Shown here: positions 46,398 to 55,197 of the stretch, one piece after another
How positions within the stretch are numbered: the first letter of the stretch is position 1
Layout: each line of letters starts with the position of its first letter
Assembly (NCBI RefSeq): GCF_049800955.1
Contig: NZ_JBNAGA010000001.1
Coordinates: 1,612,001-1,676,000, forward strand
DNA length: 64,000 bases
Reading direction: 5' to 3'
Origin: JAKVBH01 sp049800955
Lineage (GTDB): Bacteria > Pseudomonadota > Alphaproteobacteria > Rhodobacterales > Rhodobacteraceae
Notes under the pieces: model-generated
What the model was told of the DNA's origin: nothing
The model's input: the letters and a program-made list of their open reading frames with translations, nothing else
Database searches by the model: none
Program-made: the position numbers and the translations under genes

Positions 46398-46991
46398 TCA
46401 ACTGCCCAGAATGATCCGGACGTAGTTGCGTGTTTCCTTGAAGGGCGGCACACCGCCGTGCTTCTTCACAGCGCCCGGCCCCGCATTGTACGCCGCCAGC
46501 GCCAGGCGCCAGCTCTTGAACGTGCGGTATTGCTCTTTGAGATATCGCGCCCCGCCATCGAGATTCTGCACAGGATCATGAGGATTGACGCGCAGATACT
46601 CCGCCGTCGCGGGCATCAACTGGGCCAGACCGATGGCCCCCTTGTGGCTGCGCGCCTTGGGATTGAAACCGCTCTCCTGCTTCACAAGCCTGAGAAACAG
46701 ATCCTCCGGGATGCCGTGGCGCCGCGCGGCCTGGCGCGCAAGTTGCTCATATTCGCCGCGGTAGCGTCCATCATATTTCGGGATCGCTTTTTCATCGTTC
46801 CACTTGCTGGGCGTCACGACTTTGGGCGGCTGCAAGCGCACGGAATTGTTGTATTGCTGGGTCGCGCGGCGATCGAGAATCGAGGTTTGCGATTTGAAAA
46901 GTGACGATCTGTTTTTGGTCGAAATGGTTTCAGCCACGGCAGCACCCGTCGTCAGCCCAGCCAAACACAAGCCAATGATCACCAAACGCAT
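46398..46991 (-). CDS. lytic transglycosylase (Slt/MltE-like)
   Basis: A 197-residue exported enzyme that cleaves the MurNAc-GlcNAc bond of peptidoglycan with formation of 1,6-anhydroMurNAc. The start at 46991 gives the signal peptide MRLVIIGLCLAGLTTGAAVA. Catalytic Glu106 is in RLVKQESGFNPKA; the following HKGAIGLAQLMPATAEYL, LDGGARYLKEQY and LALAAYNAGPGAVKKHGGVP are SLT family motifs. A low-complexity stretch between signal and domain may span the periplasm. An upstream in-frame methionine at 47048 is less likely. Confidence 0.92.
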   Translation of the reverse strand: MRLVIIGLCLAGLTTGAAVAETISTKNRSSLFKSQTSILDRRATQQYNNSVRLQPPKVVTPSKWNDEKAIPKYDGRYRGEYEQLARQAARRHGIPEDLFLRLVKQESGFNPKARSHKGAIGLAQLMPATAEYLRVNPHDPVQNLDGGARYLKEQYRTFKSWRLALAAYNAGPGAVKKHGGVPPFKETRNYVRIILGS

Positions 46992-47141
46992 CACTGCAAT
47001 CCCTACCCAGTCTCGCGGCAATATAGGGAATTTATCGCGCTTGGCCAATGTCTAAGGTTAAGCTCTCTTTAACCTCGCGTGTGCTGCTGTATTCTGCGTC
47101 AAATCGCAAACGCGGATTCGCGACACACTTGAGGGGGCACC

Positions 47142-47657
47142 ATGGCAGGATCAGTCAATAAAGTCATTCTTATCGGTAACTTGGGGCGCGATCCTGAAGT
47201 TCGGACTTTCCAGAACGGCGGGAAAGTCTGCAACTTGCGCATCGCCACATCCGAGACGTGGAAAGATCGCAACACCGGTGAGCGCAAGGAACGCACCGAG
47301 TGGCACACCGTCGCAATCTTCAACGAGAACCTCGCGCGCCTCGCGGAGCAATACCTGCGCAAAGGCTCCAAGGTCTATCTCGAAGGCAAGCTGGAAACCC
47401 GCAAATGGCAAGACCAATCCGGTCAGGATCGCTATTCCACGGAAGTTGTGCTGCGGCCCTATGCGGGCGAGATGACCTTCCTCGACGGTCGTGATGGCGG
47501 CGGCGGCGGTGGCGGCAGCTTTGGTGGAGGCGGTGGTGGTGGCCAGATGGGCTACGATCAGGGCGGTGACTATGGCGGAGGCTATTCCGGCGGTGGCGGC
47601 GGCGGCCAGTCTGCCCCACCTCCGGCGCGCGACATGGATGATGAAATTCCGTTCTGA
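47142..47657 (+). CDS. ssb: single-stranded DNA-binding protein
   Basis: A 171-residue SSB. Residues 1-110 form the OB fold (MAGSVNKVILIGNLGRDPEV, WHTVAIFNENLARLAEQYL). A Gly-rich linker with runs of four to six glycines follows, and the acidic tip DMDDEIPF at the C-terminus recruits repair proteins. The ATG is preceded by GAGGGGG. A terminator follows. No LexA box is seen upstream. Confidence 0.97.
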   Translation: MAGSVNKVILIGNLGRDPEVRTFQNGGKVCNLRIATSETWKDRNTGERKERTEWHTVAIFNENLARLAEQYLRKGSKVYLEGKLETRKWQDQSGQDRYSTEVVLRPYAGEMTFLDGRDGGGGGGGSFGGGGGGGQMGYDQGGDYGGGYSGGGGGGQSAPPPARDMDDEIPF

Positions 47658-47687
47658 TCGGCTGCGTACAGCTGTGCAGAGAATTGA

Positions 47688-47718
47688 GGGCGTTGCGCGA
47701 TCTGGCAGCGCCCTTTTT
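47688..47718 (+). terminator. intrinsic terminator of ssb
   Basis: GGGCGTTGC pairs with GCAGCGCCC (one G-U) around an eight-base loop and is followed by five T. It lies 30 bases after the ssb stop, facing convergent sufE. Confidence 0.85.
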
Positions 47719-47745
47719 CTATCCGGCCTGTCGTGATGCGCGCTG

Positions 47746-48159
47746 TCAGGCGGTCTGCGCTGCGGCCGTTTCGCGAATGCGCTCGATCATGGAGCGCAAG
47801 CCGTTTGAGCGCTGCGCGGACAAATGGTCATTCAGGCCCAGCCGTTCCATCTCGGAACGCGCATCAACCGCCAGAACCTCTTGCACAGCCAATCCGTTAT
47901 AGAGCCTGCGCAATACAGCGATCAATCCCTGCACGATCATGGCATCGCTTTCGCCATCGAAATGAAAACGACCGTTTTCGATGACGGGATGCAGCCACAC
48001 CTGCGAGGCGCAGCCATCGACCTTCGTTGCGGGCACTTTCAGCGCGTCTGGCAAAGGCTCCAGCGCTTTGCCCTGCTCAATGACATAGCGGTAGCGCTCT
48101 TCCCAATCGTCTAGGAAATCGAAATCTTCCACGATCTCTTCAAAAGCGGCACTGGCCAT
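47746..48159 (-). CDS. sufE: SufE family protein (cysteine desulfurase sulfur acceptor)
   Basis: A 137-residue SufE that takes persulfide from SufS for iron-sulfur cluster building. The acceptor Cys50 lies in VPATKVDGCASQVWLHP and the N-terminal helix has FLDDWEERYRYVIEQGKALE. Length is normal. It stands alone rather than with suf genes, as is common in Rhodobacteraceae. Confidence 0.93.
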   Translation of the reverse strand: MASAAFEEIVEDFDFLDDWEERYRYVIEQGKALEPLPDALKVPATKVDGCASQVWLHPVIENGRFHFDGESDAMIVQGLIAVLRRLYNGLAVQEVLAVDARSEMERLGLNDHLSAQRSNGLRSMIERIRETAAAQTA

Positions 48160-48283
48160 CGGACACCTCTCTCTCGTGTTGCCTCTGAGTTAGGCCGCTG
48201 TCCGCAAAAGGTCCAGAGGCGCTTTTCACGCAGGCAGCAATGGGATAGGCCTTGAGAAAGACCTGATGATAACGGAGAGACCC

Positions 48284-48790
48284 ATGCGCAAGGTGTTGAT
48301 TGCCTCACTAATCCTGGCCACGGCGGCAGGCTGTGCGCGGGTCCGGGATTCCAACATCAATCCGTTGAACTGGTTTGGCCGATCCTCCAGCGCGCCCGTT
48401 ACAACATCGGAAAATACCAATCCGCTGATCCCTGCGCGGCGCGCCTCGGTATTTCAGAGCGAGGAAGACCGTGTGTATCGCGGCACGCTTGTGGGCAATG
48501 TCACGGATCTGCGGATCGAACAGGTTCAGGGCGGCGCAGTAATCAAGGCCACGGGCGTGGCGACCTCTCTTGGCGCATTTGACGTCAGGCTGGTGCGCGA
48601 TGAGGCGGACTCGGACGGCAGCACGCTTACCTTTGAGATGCGCGCCTTGCAGCCCTCCGCCGGGCGCGGACGCGGGACGGAGCAATCGCGTACCGTGACA
48701 GTGGCCACGAACCTCTCGACGCAAGATTTGCTCGGCGTACGCACTATTCGTGTCGTCAGCGCGAGCAATGTGCGCAGCTCACGGCGTTAA
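48284..48790 (+). CDS. lipoprotein of unknown function
   Basis: A 168-residue protein with a lipoprotein signal: MRKVLIASLILATAAGC, lipobox ATAAGC with Cys17. ATG 48284 follows GGAGAGA and is preferred to an in-frame ATG at 48266. The mature part is Ser/Asn-rich and then beta-rich (RVYRGTLVGNVTDLRIEQVQ, AFDVRLVRDEADSDGSTLTF). No family is recognised. The Asp after the second mature position is not visible, so outer-membrane sorting is likely. Confidence 0.65.
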   Translation: MRKVLIASLILATAAGCARVRDSNINPLNWFGRSSSAPVTTSENTNPLIPARRASVFQSEEDRVYRGTLVGNVTDLRIEQVQGGAVIKATGVATSLGAFDVRLVRDEADSDGSTLTFEMRALQPSAGRGRGTEQSRTVTVATNLSTQDLLGVRTIRVVSASNVRSSRR

Positions 48791-48925
48791 GGGCAAAAGG
48801 TCCAGGGCGCGCTGGAGCGTTGGGCCAAGAACCCCGTAAACAGCTTCAGGATAAACGCTGCGCGACATATGAGCCTCGCACGCGCTCTGCCCTTATCTGA
48901 TGTCTGACGTAAAAACCCCGATGCT

Positions 48926-50095
48926 TCAGGTCGCGTCTTCGAGCTCAATAACCTCGATCCGTTCGCCTTTGGCGGTTAACGCAATCTTTCCGGCACAAAG
49001 CCGCAATGCGTCCTCACCGAAAACCTCACGCCGCCAGCCGTTCAGAGCTGACACGCTGCGCAGACCTGCCGCCAACGAATCGAGATCCGAGGCCGGCGCA
49101 ATCAGCTTGGACGCAACGCCAAATTGCTCGGTCTTGGCCTTGAGCAAAACGCGCAGCAAATCCGCCAAAGCGGGGTTCACCTGTAGCTTGTCACGTGTGC
49201 GATCAGGCTTGGGCATGTCTTCCGGCGGGCAATTTACGCCAGCCTCGATCGCGGCCAGAATGCCATCCGCAATAGCGCCTTTTCGCGCTTCGCGTTGCAG
49301 CAGGCGGGACCGGCCGAGCTCCTGAGGCGTGCGCGGTTTTGTGGAGGCCAGTTCGACCAGCGCTTCGTCCTTGAACACGCGGTTGCGCGGCACGTCGCGA
49401 TCCTGCGCATAGGCTTCGCGGAACTTCGCCAGTTCTCGCACAATGGCCAGAAATTTCGGCGAGCTTGTCCGTGTCTTTACCCGCAGCCACGCATTCTGTG
49501 GTTCGATCACATAGGTGTCCGGCGTTGTCAGCACGCCCATTTCTTCATCAACCCAATGGGTTCGGCCCGAGCGTTCAAGCTCAGCCGCGAGGTTCTCATA
49601 AATCCGGCGCAGGTGCGTGACGTCCGCAAGCGCATAGCGCTTCTGCGCATCCGACAGCGGCCTGCGCGCCCAATCTGTGAAGCGAGACGACTTGTCGAGC
49701 CCTGTTTTCGCAATGGACCGCACAAGACGCTCGTATCCCACTTGCTCACCATAGCCGCAGACCATGGCCGCGACTTGCGTGTCAAACAAAGGCGCTGGGA
49801 TGAAACCTGCATCGACAAAGAAGATTTCCAGATCCTGCCGCGCGGCGTGAAACACCTTGACCACACTCTCATCGCGAAACAGCTCGTAAAGCGGGTCCAG
49901 AGAGAGACCTTCGGCCAGCGGATCCACCAATACGGCCGTGTCATCATCCTTGCCCGGCATGGCCAATTGGATCAGGCAAAGCTTCGCATAGTAGGTGCGT
50001 TCTCTGAGGAATTCCGTATCCACCGTGACATAATCATGCTGGCTGGCTTCGGAACAGAATTCCGCCAGACCCTCGGTGGTCGTAAGTGTCCGCAT
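48926..50095 (-). CDS. rnd: ribonuclease D
   Basis: A 389-residue 3'-5' exoribonuclease acting in tRNA 3' maturation. DEDD exonuclease residues are visible: Asp26 and Glu28 in DYVTVDTEFLRERTYYAKL, the second Asp in VVKVFHAARQDLEIF, and the last in KRYALADVTHLRRIYENL. The rest carries HRDC domains (AILRELAKFREAYAQDRDVP-like). The frame and length are normal. It faces the lipoprotein gene tail to tail. Confidence 0.96.
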   Translation of the reverse strand: MRTLTTTEGLAEFCSEASQHDYVTVDTEFLRERTYYAKLCLIQLAMPGKDDDTAVLVDPLAEGLSLDPLYELFRDESVVKVFHAARQDLEIFFVDAGFIPAPLFDTQVAAMVCGYGEQVGYERLVRSIAKTGLDKSSRFTDWARRPLSDAQKRYALADVTHLRRIYENLAAELERSGRTHWVDEEMGVLTTPDTYVIEPQNAWLRVKTRTSSPKFLAIVRELAKFREAYAQDRDVPRNRVFKDEALVELASTKPRTPQELGRSRLLQREARKGAIADGILAAIEAGVNCPPEDMPKPDRTRDKLQVNPALADLLRVLLKAKTEQFGVASKLIAPASDLDSLAAGLRSVSALNGWRREVFGEDALRLCAGKIALTAKGERIEVIELEDAT

Positions 50096-50183
50096 GTGTG
50101 CTCTTTTCTTGTCTTATTGCCGCACCCGTACACCCGGGGCTATCAATAATCACCCGGAAGGAAAAGGCGCTTCATTGTCACAT

Positions 50184-50771
50184 CTATTCGTTGTGTTTTG
50201 AAACACTCTCGCAGAAGTCCCGCAGGGCAGCTGGATAGAGCTGATGCTCCTCGACAAGCACCCGCGCGGCCAGAGCGTCAACCGTATCGCCCGGCTGGAT
50301 CGGCACAGCGCGTTGCCCGAGGATTGGGCCATCATCGAGGGCTGGCGTGACGAGGTGAACACTGCAGCCCGCCTGGGTATCCCCCGCCTCAAGCGCGCGG
50401 GCATGGGTATTCAGGCCCTTGTATTTGGGCAAGAGCGAGGGGTGAATATTGAGCATCTTTCCCTCCCAACGGCGGACAAAACCCTCTGTCAGCACACGCA
50501 TGAAACCTGCAAGGCAGATGATCTGTGTGCCATGGGCCACGAGCGCGCTGTGCAGAGCCTCTTCAAAGGCCGCGCGATCATCCCCGTAGGGTTTATGATC
50601 GACCACCGCCGTGGGCACGCCACGGGCTTGCGCTTTGCCCAAACCTCCCGCGCTGGCCACGTTGGACAGGACCAGACAGGGTCGCGCCGGATGATCGCCA
50701 ACCATATCCTCGACCAGACGCACCATATTGGAGCCGCTGCCGGAGATCAGAATGGCAACCCGCAGGGTCAC
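50184..50771 (-). CDS. purN: phosphoribosylglycinamide formyltransferase
   Basis: A 195-residue enzyme for the third step of purine synthesis using 10-formyl-THF. The start is GTG 50771, overlapping the purM stop as GTGA; the N-terminus VTLRVAILISGSGSNMVRL binds the phosphate. Catalytic Asn, His and Asp are in MLNIHPSLLPKYKGLNTHAR and GCSVHLVTPALDDGPIL. Coupling with purM is common. The longer upstream frame overlaps purM and is not real. Confidence 0.95.
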   Translation of the reverse strand: MTLRVAILISGSGSNMVRLVEDMVGDHPARPCLVLSNVASAGGLGKAQARGVPTAVVDHKPYGDDRAAFEEALHSALVAHGTQIICLAGFMRVLTEGFVRRWEGKMLNIHPSLLPKYKGLNTHARALEAGDTQAGCSVHLVTPALDDGPILGQRAVPIQPGDTVDALAARVLVEEHQLYPAALRDFCESVSKHNE

Positions 50772-51832
50772 GCAAGCGTGCCTGTGTAAAGACTGTGCGT
50801 GAGGCGCGCGCCCGGCTGCGCCACAACCTCGCCCAAACGGGTGACTGTTTCGCCCTCGGCCTGCAACACATCGGTGATGGCGTCGGCACGATCCGCAGCC
50901 ACGATCAAGACCATGCCCACGCCGCAGTTGAACGTCTTCAGCATTTCGCTGTCCGCGATGCCCCCGGCCTCGCGCAGCCACTGGAACACCCGCGGAAGGC
51001 GGACAGCGGCCAGATCAACCTGTGCCGCCAAACCCTCCGGCAAGACCCGGGGCAAGTTTTCCGTCAAACCACCGCCGGTAATATGCGCGAGACCATGCAC
51101 ACCGCCCGCGCGGATCGCTGCCAGGCACTGGCGGACATAGATCCGTGTTGGCGTCAAAAGCGCCTCTCCAAGCGTCCCCGCGCCAAAGGGATTGGGCGAT
51201 GCCCACGACAGCCCTGCATGGTCGGCAACACGGCGCACCAACGAATACCCGTTGGAATGCACCCCATCGGAGGCCAAACCCAGCAAGACATCGCCCTCGC
51301 AGACACCGGCAGGCAGATGTGATCCCCGCTCCATGGCACCAACCGCAAATCCTGCCAAATCAAAATCCCCTTCGGGGTACATACCCGGCATCTCGGCCGT
51401 TTCCCCGCCGATCAGCGCCGCACCTGCGCGCACGCACCCCTCGGAGATGCCCTCAATGATGCGCGCTGCGGCCTCCGTCTCCAGTTTGCCCGTGGCGAAA
51501 TAGTCAAGAAAGAGCAGCGGCTCCGCCCCCTGACACACCAGATCGTTCACGCACATGGCCACCAGATCGATGCCCACGCCATCGACATGCCCGGTATCAA
51601 TGGCGATGCGCAGCTTGGTGCCAACGCCGTCGGTCGCTGCGACCAGAATGGGGTCCTTGTATCCTGCATCGGCCAGATCGAAGAGCGCGCCGAAGCCACC
51701 GAGCCCCGCCATCACGCCGGAGCGATTGGTTCGTTTGGCTGCCGGTTTGATGCGATCCACCAGCGCGTTGCCCGCATCGATATCGACGCCAGCATCGGCA
51801 TAGGTGAGCCCGCTTTTATTCTGGTCTGACAT
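50768..51832 (-). CDS. purM: phosphoribosylformylglycinamidine cyclo-ligase
   Basis: A 354-residue AIR synthetase, fifth step of purine synthesis. Family marks are SGLTYADAGVDIDAGNALVD at the N-terminus, ATDGVGTKLRIA, CVNDLVCQGAEPLLFLDYFA, LIGGETAEMPGMY and GLAHITGGGLTENLPR. The start at 51832 (MSDQNKS) suits; the upstream frame is open but runs toward the tRNA. It is read from the same transcript as purN. Confidence 0.97.
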   Translation of the reverse strand: MSDQNKSGLTYADAGVDIDAGNALVDRIKPAAKRTNRSGVMAGLGGFGALFDLADAGYKDPILVAATDGVGTKLRIAIDTGHVDGVGIDLVAMCVNDLVCQGAEPLLFLDYFATGKLETEAAARIIEGISEGCVRAGAALIGGETAEMPGMYPEGDFDLAGFAVGAMERGSHLPAGVCEGDVLLGLASDGVHSNGYSLVRRVADHAGLSWASPNPFGAGTLGEALLTPTRIYVRQCLAAIRAGGVHGLAHITGGGLTENLPRVLPEGLAAQVDLAAVRLPRVFQWLREAGGIADSEMLKTFNCGVGMVLIVAADRADAITDVLQAEGETVTRLGEVVAQPGARLTHSLYTGTLA

Positions 51833-51955
51833 GGGAACTCTCCGCCAAAAGCCGTTGCCTGTGGCGCGTAAAGCATCGCGCGCGGCCTCGCAACTGGCAA
51901 ACGGCGCGGAGACGGGCTTGACCCGGGGCACGCTGACGCATAGGCATCTGCGCGG

Positions 51956-52032
51956 GGGCCTGTAGCTCAATTGGTTAGAGCAGAGCGCTCATAACGCTTT
52001 GGTTGCGGGTTCAAGTCCTGCCGGGCCTACCA
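51956..52032 (+). tRNA. tRNA with anticodon CAT, tRNA-Met (elongator) or tRNA-Ile2
   Basis: A 77-base cloverleaf: acceptor GGGCCTG/CGGGCCT (two G-U pairs), D arm GCTC/GAGC, anticodon stem GAGCG/CGCTT with loop CTCATAA, T arm GCGGG/CCTGC with TTCAAGT, and encoded CCA. Not an initiator, since the stem lacks the three G-C pairs and the C1-A72 mismatch. The C4-G69 and C5-G68 pairs are also found in tRNA-Ile2, whose C34 is changed to lysidine by TilS, so identity is open. Confidence 0.9.
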
Positions 52033-52118
52033 ACTCCCTCTCTTGCATGCTTTTTCAAAGTGGAAATATGCTGGCCGCGTATCGCACAGCCGTTGCCGCC
52101 TGGAGGCCTTCACCTATC

Positions 52119-52155
52119 AAAAAAGGCGCGGTCCCGCCTCTCTGGGACCACGCCT
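52119..52155 (-). terminator. intrinsic terminator of the small exported protein gene at 52179
   Basis: On the minus strand AGGCGTGGTCCC pairs with GGGACCGCGCCT (one mismatch region) and is followed by six T. It starts 24 bases after the stop of the minus-strand gene. Confidence 0.85.
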
Positions 52156-52178
52156 CTATCTGAATTTCGTTCGCGCTT

Positions 52179-52484
52179 TTAGAGCGTTGTCGGACAGTTC
52201 CCGCTGGCATTGGGCAGGCCCAGATGATGCGGGTTCTGGATCAGGATCCACATTGGCGAATGCCCCGGCGCCTGAGCGCGGGAATAGGCACAGCCATTGG
52301 GCGCGACATACCAGTTTCCGGAGTAGCTCGAGCGCGGCGCAGCCTGCGCCATCAAGACATCGGATTGAAAGAAGGTCATGTCCGACACTGGCGTCGCACC
52401 GGGATCTACCACATTGGCCTGAGCCAGTGTTCCAAGGGCGACGGTGCAGGCGACGGCGGAAACAAGACGGGAAAACTTGGTCAT
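52179..52484 (-). CDS. small exported protein of unknown function
   Basis: A 101-residue protein with signal peptide MTKFSRLVSAVACTVALGTL, cleavage near AQAN. The mature part has Cys residues in NGCAYSRAQAPGHSPMW and SGNCPTT and a likely disulfide. The start at 52484 follows GAGAGA; an upstream in-frame methionine at 52550 is less suited. No family is recognised. The terminator shows it is transcribed on its own. Confidence 0.6.
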   Translation of the reverse strand: MTKFSRLVSAVACTVALGTLAQANVVDPGATPVSDMTFFQSDVLMAQAAPRSSYSGNWYVAPNGCAYSRAQAPGHSPMWILIQNPHHLGLPNASGNCPTTL

Positions 52485-52640
52485 AAGGATCTCTCCATTG
52501 GCAGCTGATGAGGAGAGTATGATCGAGCGCTCGCGACACAGGCTGGCCAAGAATATGGCAGGAGCGTGAACCTCCGTTCAAGTTTGAGTCAAACGTGTCG
52601 CCGCTCCCTCGCGTTCAACGCGCGCCTTCAGCGACAGGCC

Positions 52641-53939
52641 CTAACGCGCAATCACCAGATCAGCGGCCAGCCCGCCCAGCGTCTGGCTCTCGGCCAGGCG
52701 CAGCATTCCGCCATGGGCACGTGCGATGTCAGAGGCGATGGCCAAGCCAAGACCGACGCCTGAACCGCGATCTTGATTGCGCGCCACGTCAAGTCGCACG
52801 AAGGGCCGCATGGCGGCCTCTCTCTCAGCAGGCGCAATGCCCGGCCCATCATCCTCCACCCGGATGCGCAAGGCCCGGTCTGTGACAAAAAGGCTGACCT
52901 GCGCGCGCGTCCCATATCGCGTCGCATTGCCGATCAGGTTTTCAATGCAGCGCCGTATCGCAAGCGGGCGCAGCATGACATCCCCCGCGCCCTCGATTGT
53001 CTCAAGGTCGACCTGTTTGCCAGCCCGCTGTGCATCGCTGACAATGGCGCGCACCAGGGCTTCCGGATCGACGCTTTCCGGCTCTGCCTGCTGCGCATCT
53101 CCCCGGGCAAAATCGAGGAACTCATCGAGCATGCGCTCCATCTCCGTCACGTCGCGTGACATATCCTCCGCGCCCGGATCATCCGACATGGACAATCCCA
53201 ACTTGAGGCGCGTGAGCGGGGTGCGCAAATCGTGGCTGACCCCGGAGAGCATCAAGGTCCGTTGCTCCATCTGCCGCTCGAGCCTTTGGCGCATGTCGAG
53301 AAAAGCATTGCCAGCCGCGCGGACTTCGATTGCGCCGCTGGGCTTGTAGGCAATATGCCGCCCGCGTCCGAAGGCCTCTGCGGCCTTGGCCAGCCGCGTG
53401 ATGGGACGCAGCTGATTGCGCAGGTAGACAAACGCGATGATCGTCATCAACGCCCCGAACACGATCATGTTGACCAGCAATTGATGCGGATTGGACGCTG
53501 AAACGCGCGACCGGTCAAACTGCACCTCCATCGGGCCATCCGCCATGGCGAGATAGACCAGCGCCTCACGATCATTGGGCAAGGATACCGCTTGTATCTG
53601 CGGCACACGCATCGTGAGTTCCCGGATCACGACAATCCCCGAGAAGTCAAACCAACGCCGCTCGCTGACGTCAGGCAATTGCGCCATGGGAACGGGCGTC
53701 AGCGTATAGTCAAGCGCCTCTGCCATCCGCGCCCGCTCCAGTGCGTCAGGCGTCGTCTGCAAAAGCCGTATCTCCTGCACCACGGCCCGCGCCATCTGTT
53801 CCGTCACCCCCTCGAAATGCCGCTGAATGAAGACAATCGAGACAAGCAATTGCAGCATGACCACCGGCAAAACCAGGATCAGCGCAGCCCGGCCATACAG
53901 ACCGCGCGGCATATAGCGTTTGAGCCATTCGAACGACAT
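52641..53939 (-). CDS. EnvZ-type sensor histidine kinase
   Basis: A 432-residue sensor. Membrane helices are at about 17-38 (AALILVLPVVMLQLLVSIVF) and 153-173, around a periplasmic domain of about 115 residues. HAMP follows (RNQLRPITRLAKAAEAFGRG), then the H-box with His236 (SGVSHDLRTPLTRLKLGLSM), N-box (LIGNATRYG), and G-boxes (DDGPGIAP and GSGVGLGLAI). It lacks a response regulator beside it in the window: the neighbours are a divergent hydrolase and a lone exported protein. The signal is unknown. Confidence 0.9.
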   Translation of the reverse strand: MSFEWLKRYMPRGLYGRAALILVLPVVMLQLLVSIVFIQRHFEGVTEQMARAVVQEIRLLQTTPDALERARMAEALDYTLTPVPMAQLPDVSERRWFDFSGIVVIRELTMRVPQIQAVSLPNDREALVYLAMADGPMEVQFDRSRVSASNPHQLLVNMIVFGALMTIIAFVYLRNQLRPITRLAKAAEAFGRGRHIAYKPSGAIEVRAAGNAFLDMRQRLERQMEQRTLMLSGVSHDLRTPLTRLKLGLSMSDDPGAEDMSRDVTEMERMLDEFLDFARGDAQQAEPESVDPEALVRAIVSDAQRAGKQVDLETIEGAGDVMLRPLAIRRCIENLIGNATRYGTRAQVSLFVTDRALRIRVEDDGPGIAPAEREAAMRPFVRLDVARNQDRGSGVGLGLAIASDIARAHGGMLRLAESQTLGGLAADLVIAR

Positions 53940-53985
53940 GCGCTATCACTACCCCTCAAGCCTGCCCGACAAAAGGGAAATACAT

Positions 53986-54888
53986 ATGCTGCCGCCTGCC
54001 CCGCCCCGTCTGTTTGAGCTGGCCCCGGATATACGCCGCCTGATCGCACCAAACCCCTCGCCGATGACCTATTGGGGCACCAATACCTACCTGCTGGGCC
54101 AACGGGACGTGGCCGTCATTGATCCCGGCCCCACGGATGCAACCCACTGTAAGGCCATCCTCGACGCTGTGCCCTCTGGCGGGAGCATCAGTCATATCTT
54201 TGTTACCCATGCCCATCTCGATCACAGCCCCGGCGCGCGGGATTTGGCGCAAGCAACGGGCGCAATGGTCCATGCGTTCGGCCCGGCGACTGCGGGCCGA
54301 AGCGAGGTTATGACCGCCCTTGCGACAGAAGGCTTCGCGGGGGGCGGCGAAGGTGTGGATGACGCCTTCATACCCGATGTGATCCTCGAAGATGCACAGA
54401 CCGTGTCGTCCCGTGATTGGGACCTTACAGCGCTGCATACGCCGGGCCATATGGGAAACCATCTGAGTTTTGCATGGAATGATCTCTGCTTTTGTGGCGA
54501 TCTGGTCATGGCATGGTCTAGCTCGCTGGTCTCGCCCCCCGATGGTGATCTGACGGATTTCATGGCCTCCTGCGAACGTCTGAAGGAAGGCGCCTACAAG
54601 GCGCTCCATCCTGGCCACGGTTTGCCTATCGAAGATCCCGCAGCGCGTCTTGATTGGTTGATCCAACACCGCAAAAGCCGCGAGCAACAGATCCTGAGCG
54701 CCCTGACGCAAGCGCCGGGCACCGCTGAAGCGCTCGCCGCACGCATCTACACCGATATCCCCCCCAACCTTTTGCCCGCCGCCGCGCGCAATGTTTTTGC
54801 TCATCTGATCGACCTCACCGGCAAAGCGCAGGTCGCGCCGACAACAACCCTCCGGTTCGACGCAGTTTTCGCAAAAAGCAAAAGCTAG
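53986..54888 (+). CDS. metallo-beta-lactamase-fold hydrolase, LACTB2-like
   Basis: A 300-residue MBL-fold protein with the zinc motif HAHLDH at residues 75-80, upstream strand VAVIDPGPTDATH, downstream LHTPGHMGNHLSF and CFCGDLVMAW, and a C-terminal winged-helix-like part. This matches the LACTB2/PksB-like group of hydrolases, some of which act on RNA or thioesters. ATG 53986 is preferred to 53938, since AAAAGGGA lies just upstream and the earlier one overlaps the divergent kinase start. Confidence 0.88.
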   Translation: MLPPAPPRLFELAPDIRRLIAPNPSPMTYWGTNTYLLGQRDVAVIDPGPTDATHCKAILDAVPSGGSISHIFVTHAHLDHSPGARDLAQATGAMVHAFGPATAGRSEVMTALATEGFAGGGEGVDDAFIPDVILEDAQTVSSRDWDLTALHTPGHMGNHLSFAWNDLCFCGDLVMAWSSSLVSPPDGDLTDFMASCERLKEGAYKALHPGHGLPIEDPAARLDWLIQHRKSREQQILSALTQAPGTAEALAARIYTDIPPNLLPAAARNVFAHLIDLTGKAQVAPTTTLRFDAVFAKSKS

Positions 54889-54960
54889 GGACGTTTTACG
54901 CATTTTGTGACGAAACCCTCTGGACGCCCGGAATCGCTGTTGCTATATCGCCCCTCGTGT

Positions 54961-55035
54961 TCCGGCGTAGCTCAGCGGTAGAGCAGTTGACTGTTAATCA
55001 ATTGGTCGTAGGTTCGATCCCTACCGCCGGAGCCA
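54961..55035 (+). tRNA. tRNA-Asn (GTT)
   Basis: A 75-base cloverleaf: acceptor TCCGGCG/CGCCGGA, D arm GCTC/GAGC with AGCGGTA loop, anticodon stem GTTGA/TCAAT with loop CTGTTAA giving anticodon GTT, T arm GTAGG/CCTAC with TTCGATC, discriminator G and encoded CCA. All stems are perfect. A TATATC -10-like box lies just upstream. Confidence 0.97.
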
Positions 55036-55197
55036 ATTTCCCCAGCTACCCAATATGAGACGCGCTTAGCGCGTTGACGACGTCTGTGAGCCTGTAGCAC
55101 GTGCGCAGGGTGGCGGCTTGTCGCGCATGGAGAGAAAAACCCCTACGCTTTGCGCCAGACACCTGCTTAGCTGACGTCAAAAACGCGGAGCAGGCCC

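Noticed and set aside
47505..47615. Repetitive GGC/GGT-rich stretch
   Set aside because: It is the coding sequence of the Gly-rich linker of ssb, not a separate repeat element.
55060..55074. Perfect hairpin ACGCGC-TTA-GCGCGT after tRNA-Asn
   Set aside because: It is short, has no T-run and could be chance in GC-rich DNA; not called as a terminator.
54961..55197. tRNA-Asn 3' end as a possible integration site
   Set aside because: No integrase or repeated tRNA 3' sequence is seen downstream; the neighbouring genes look like ordinary core genes.
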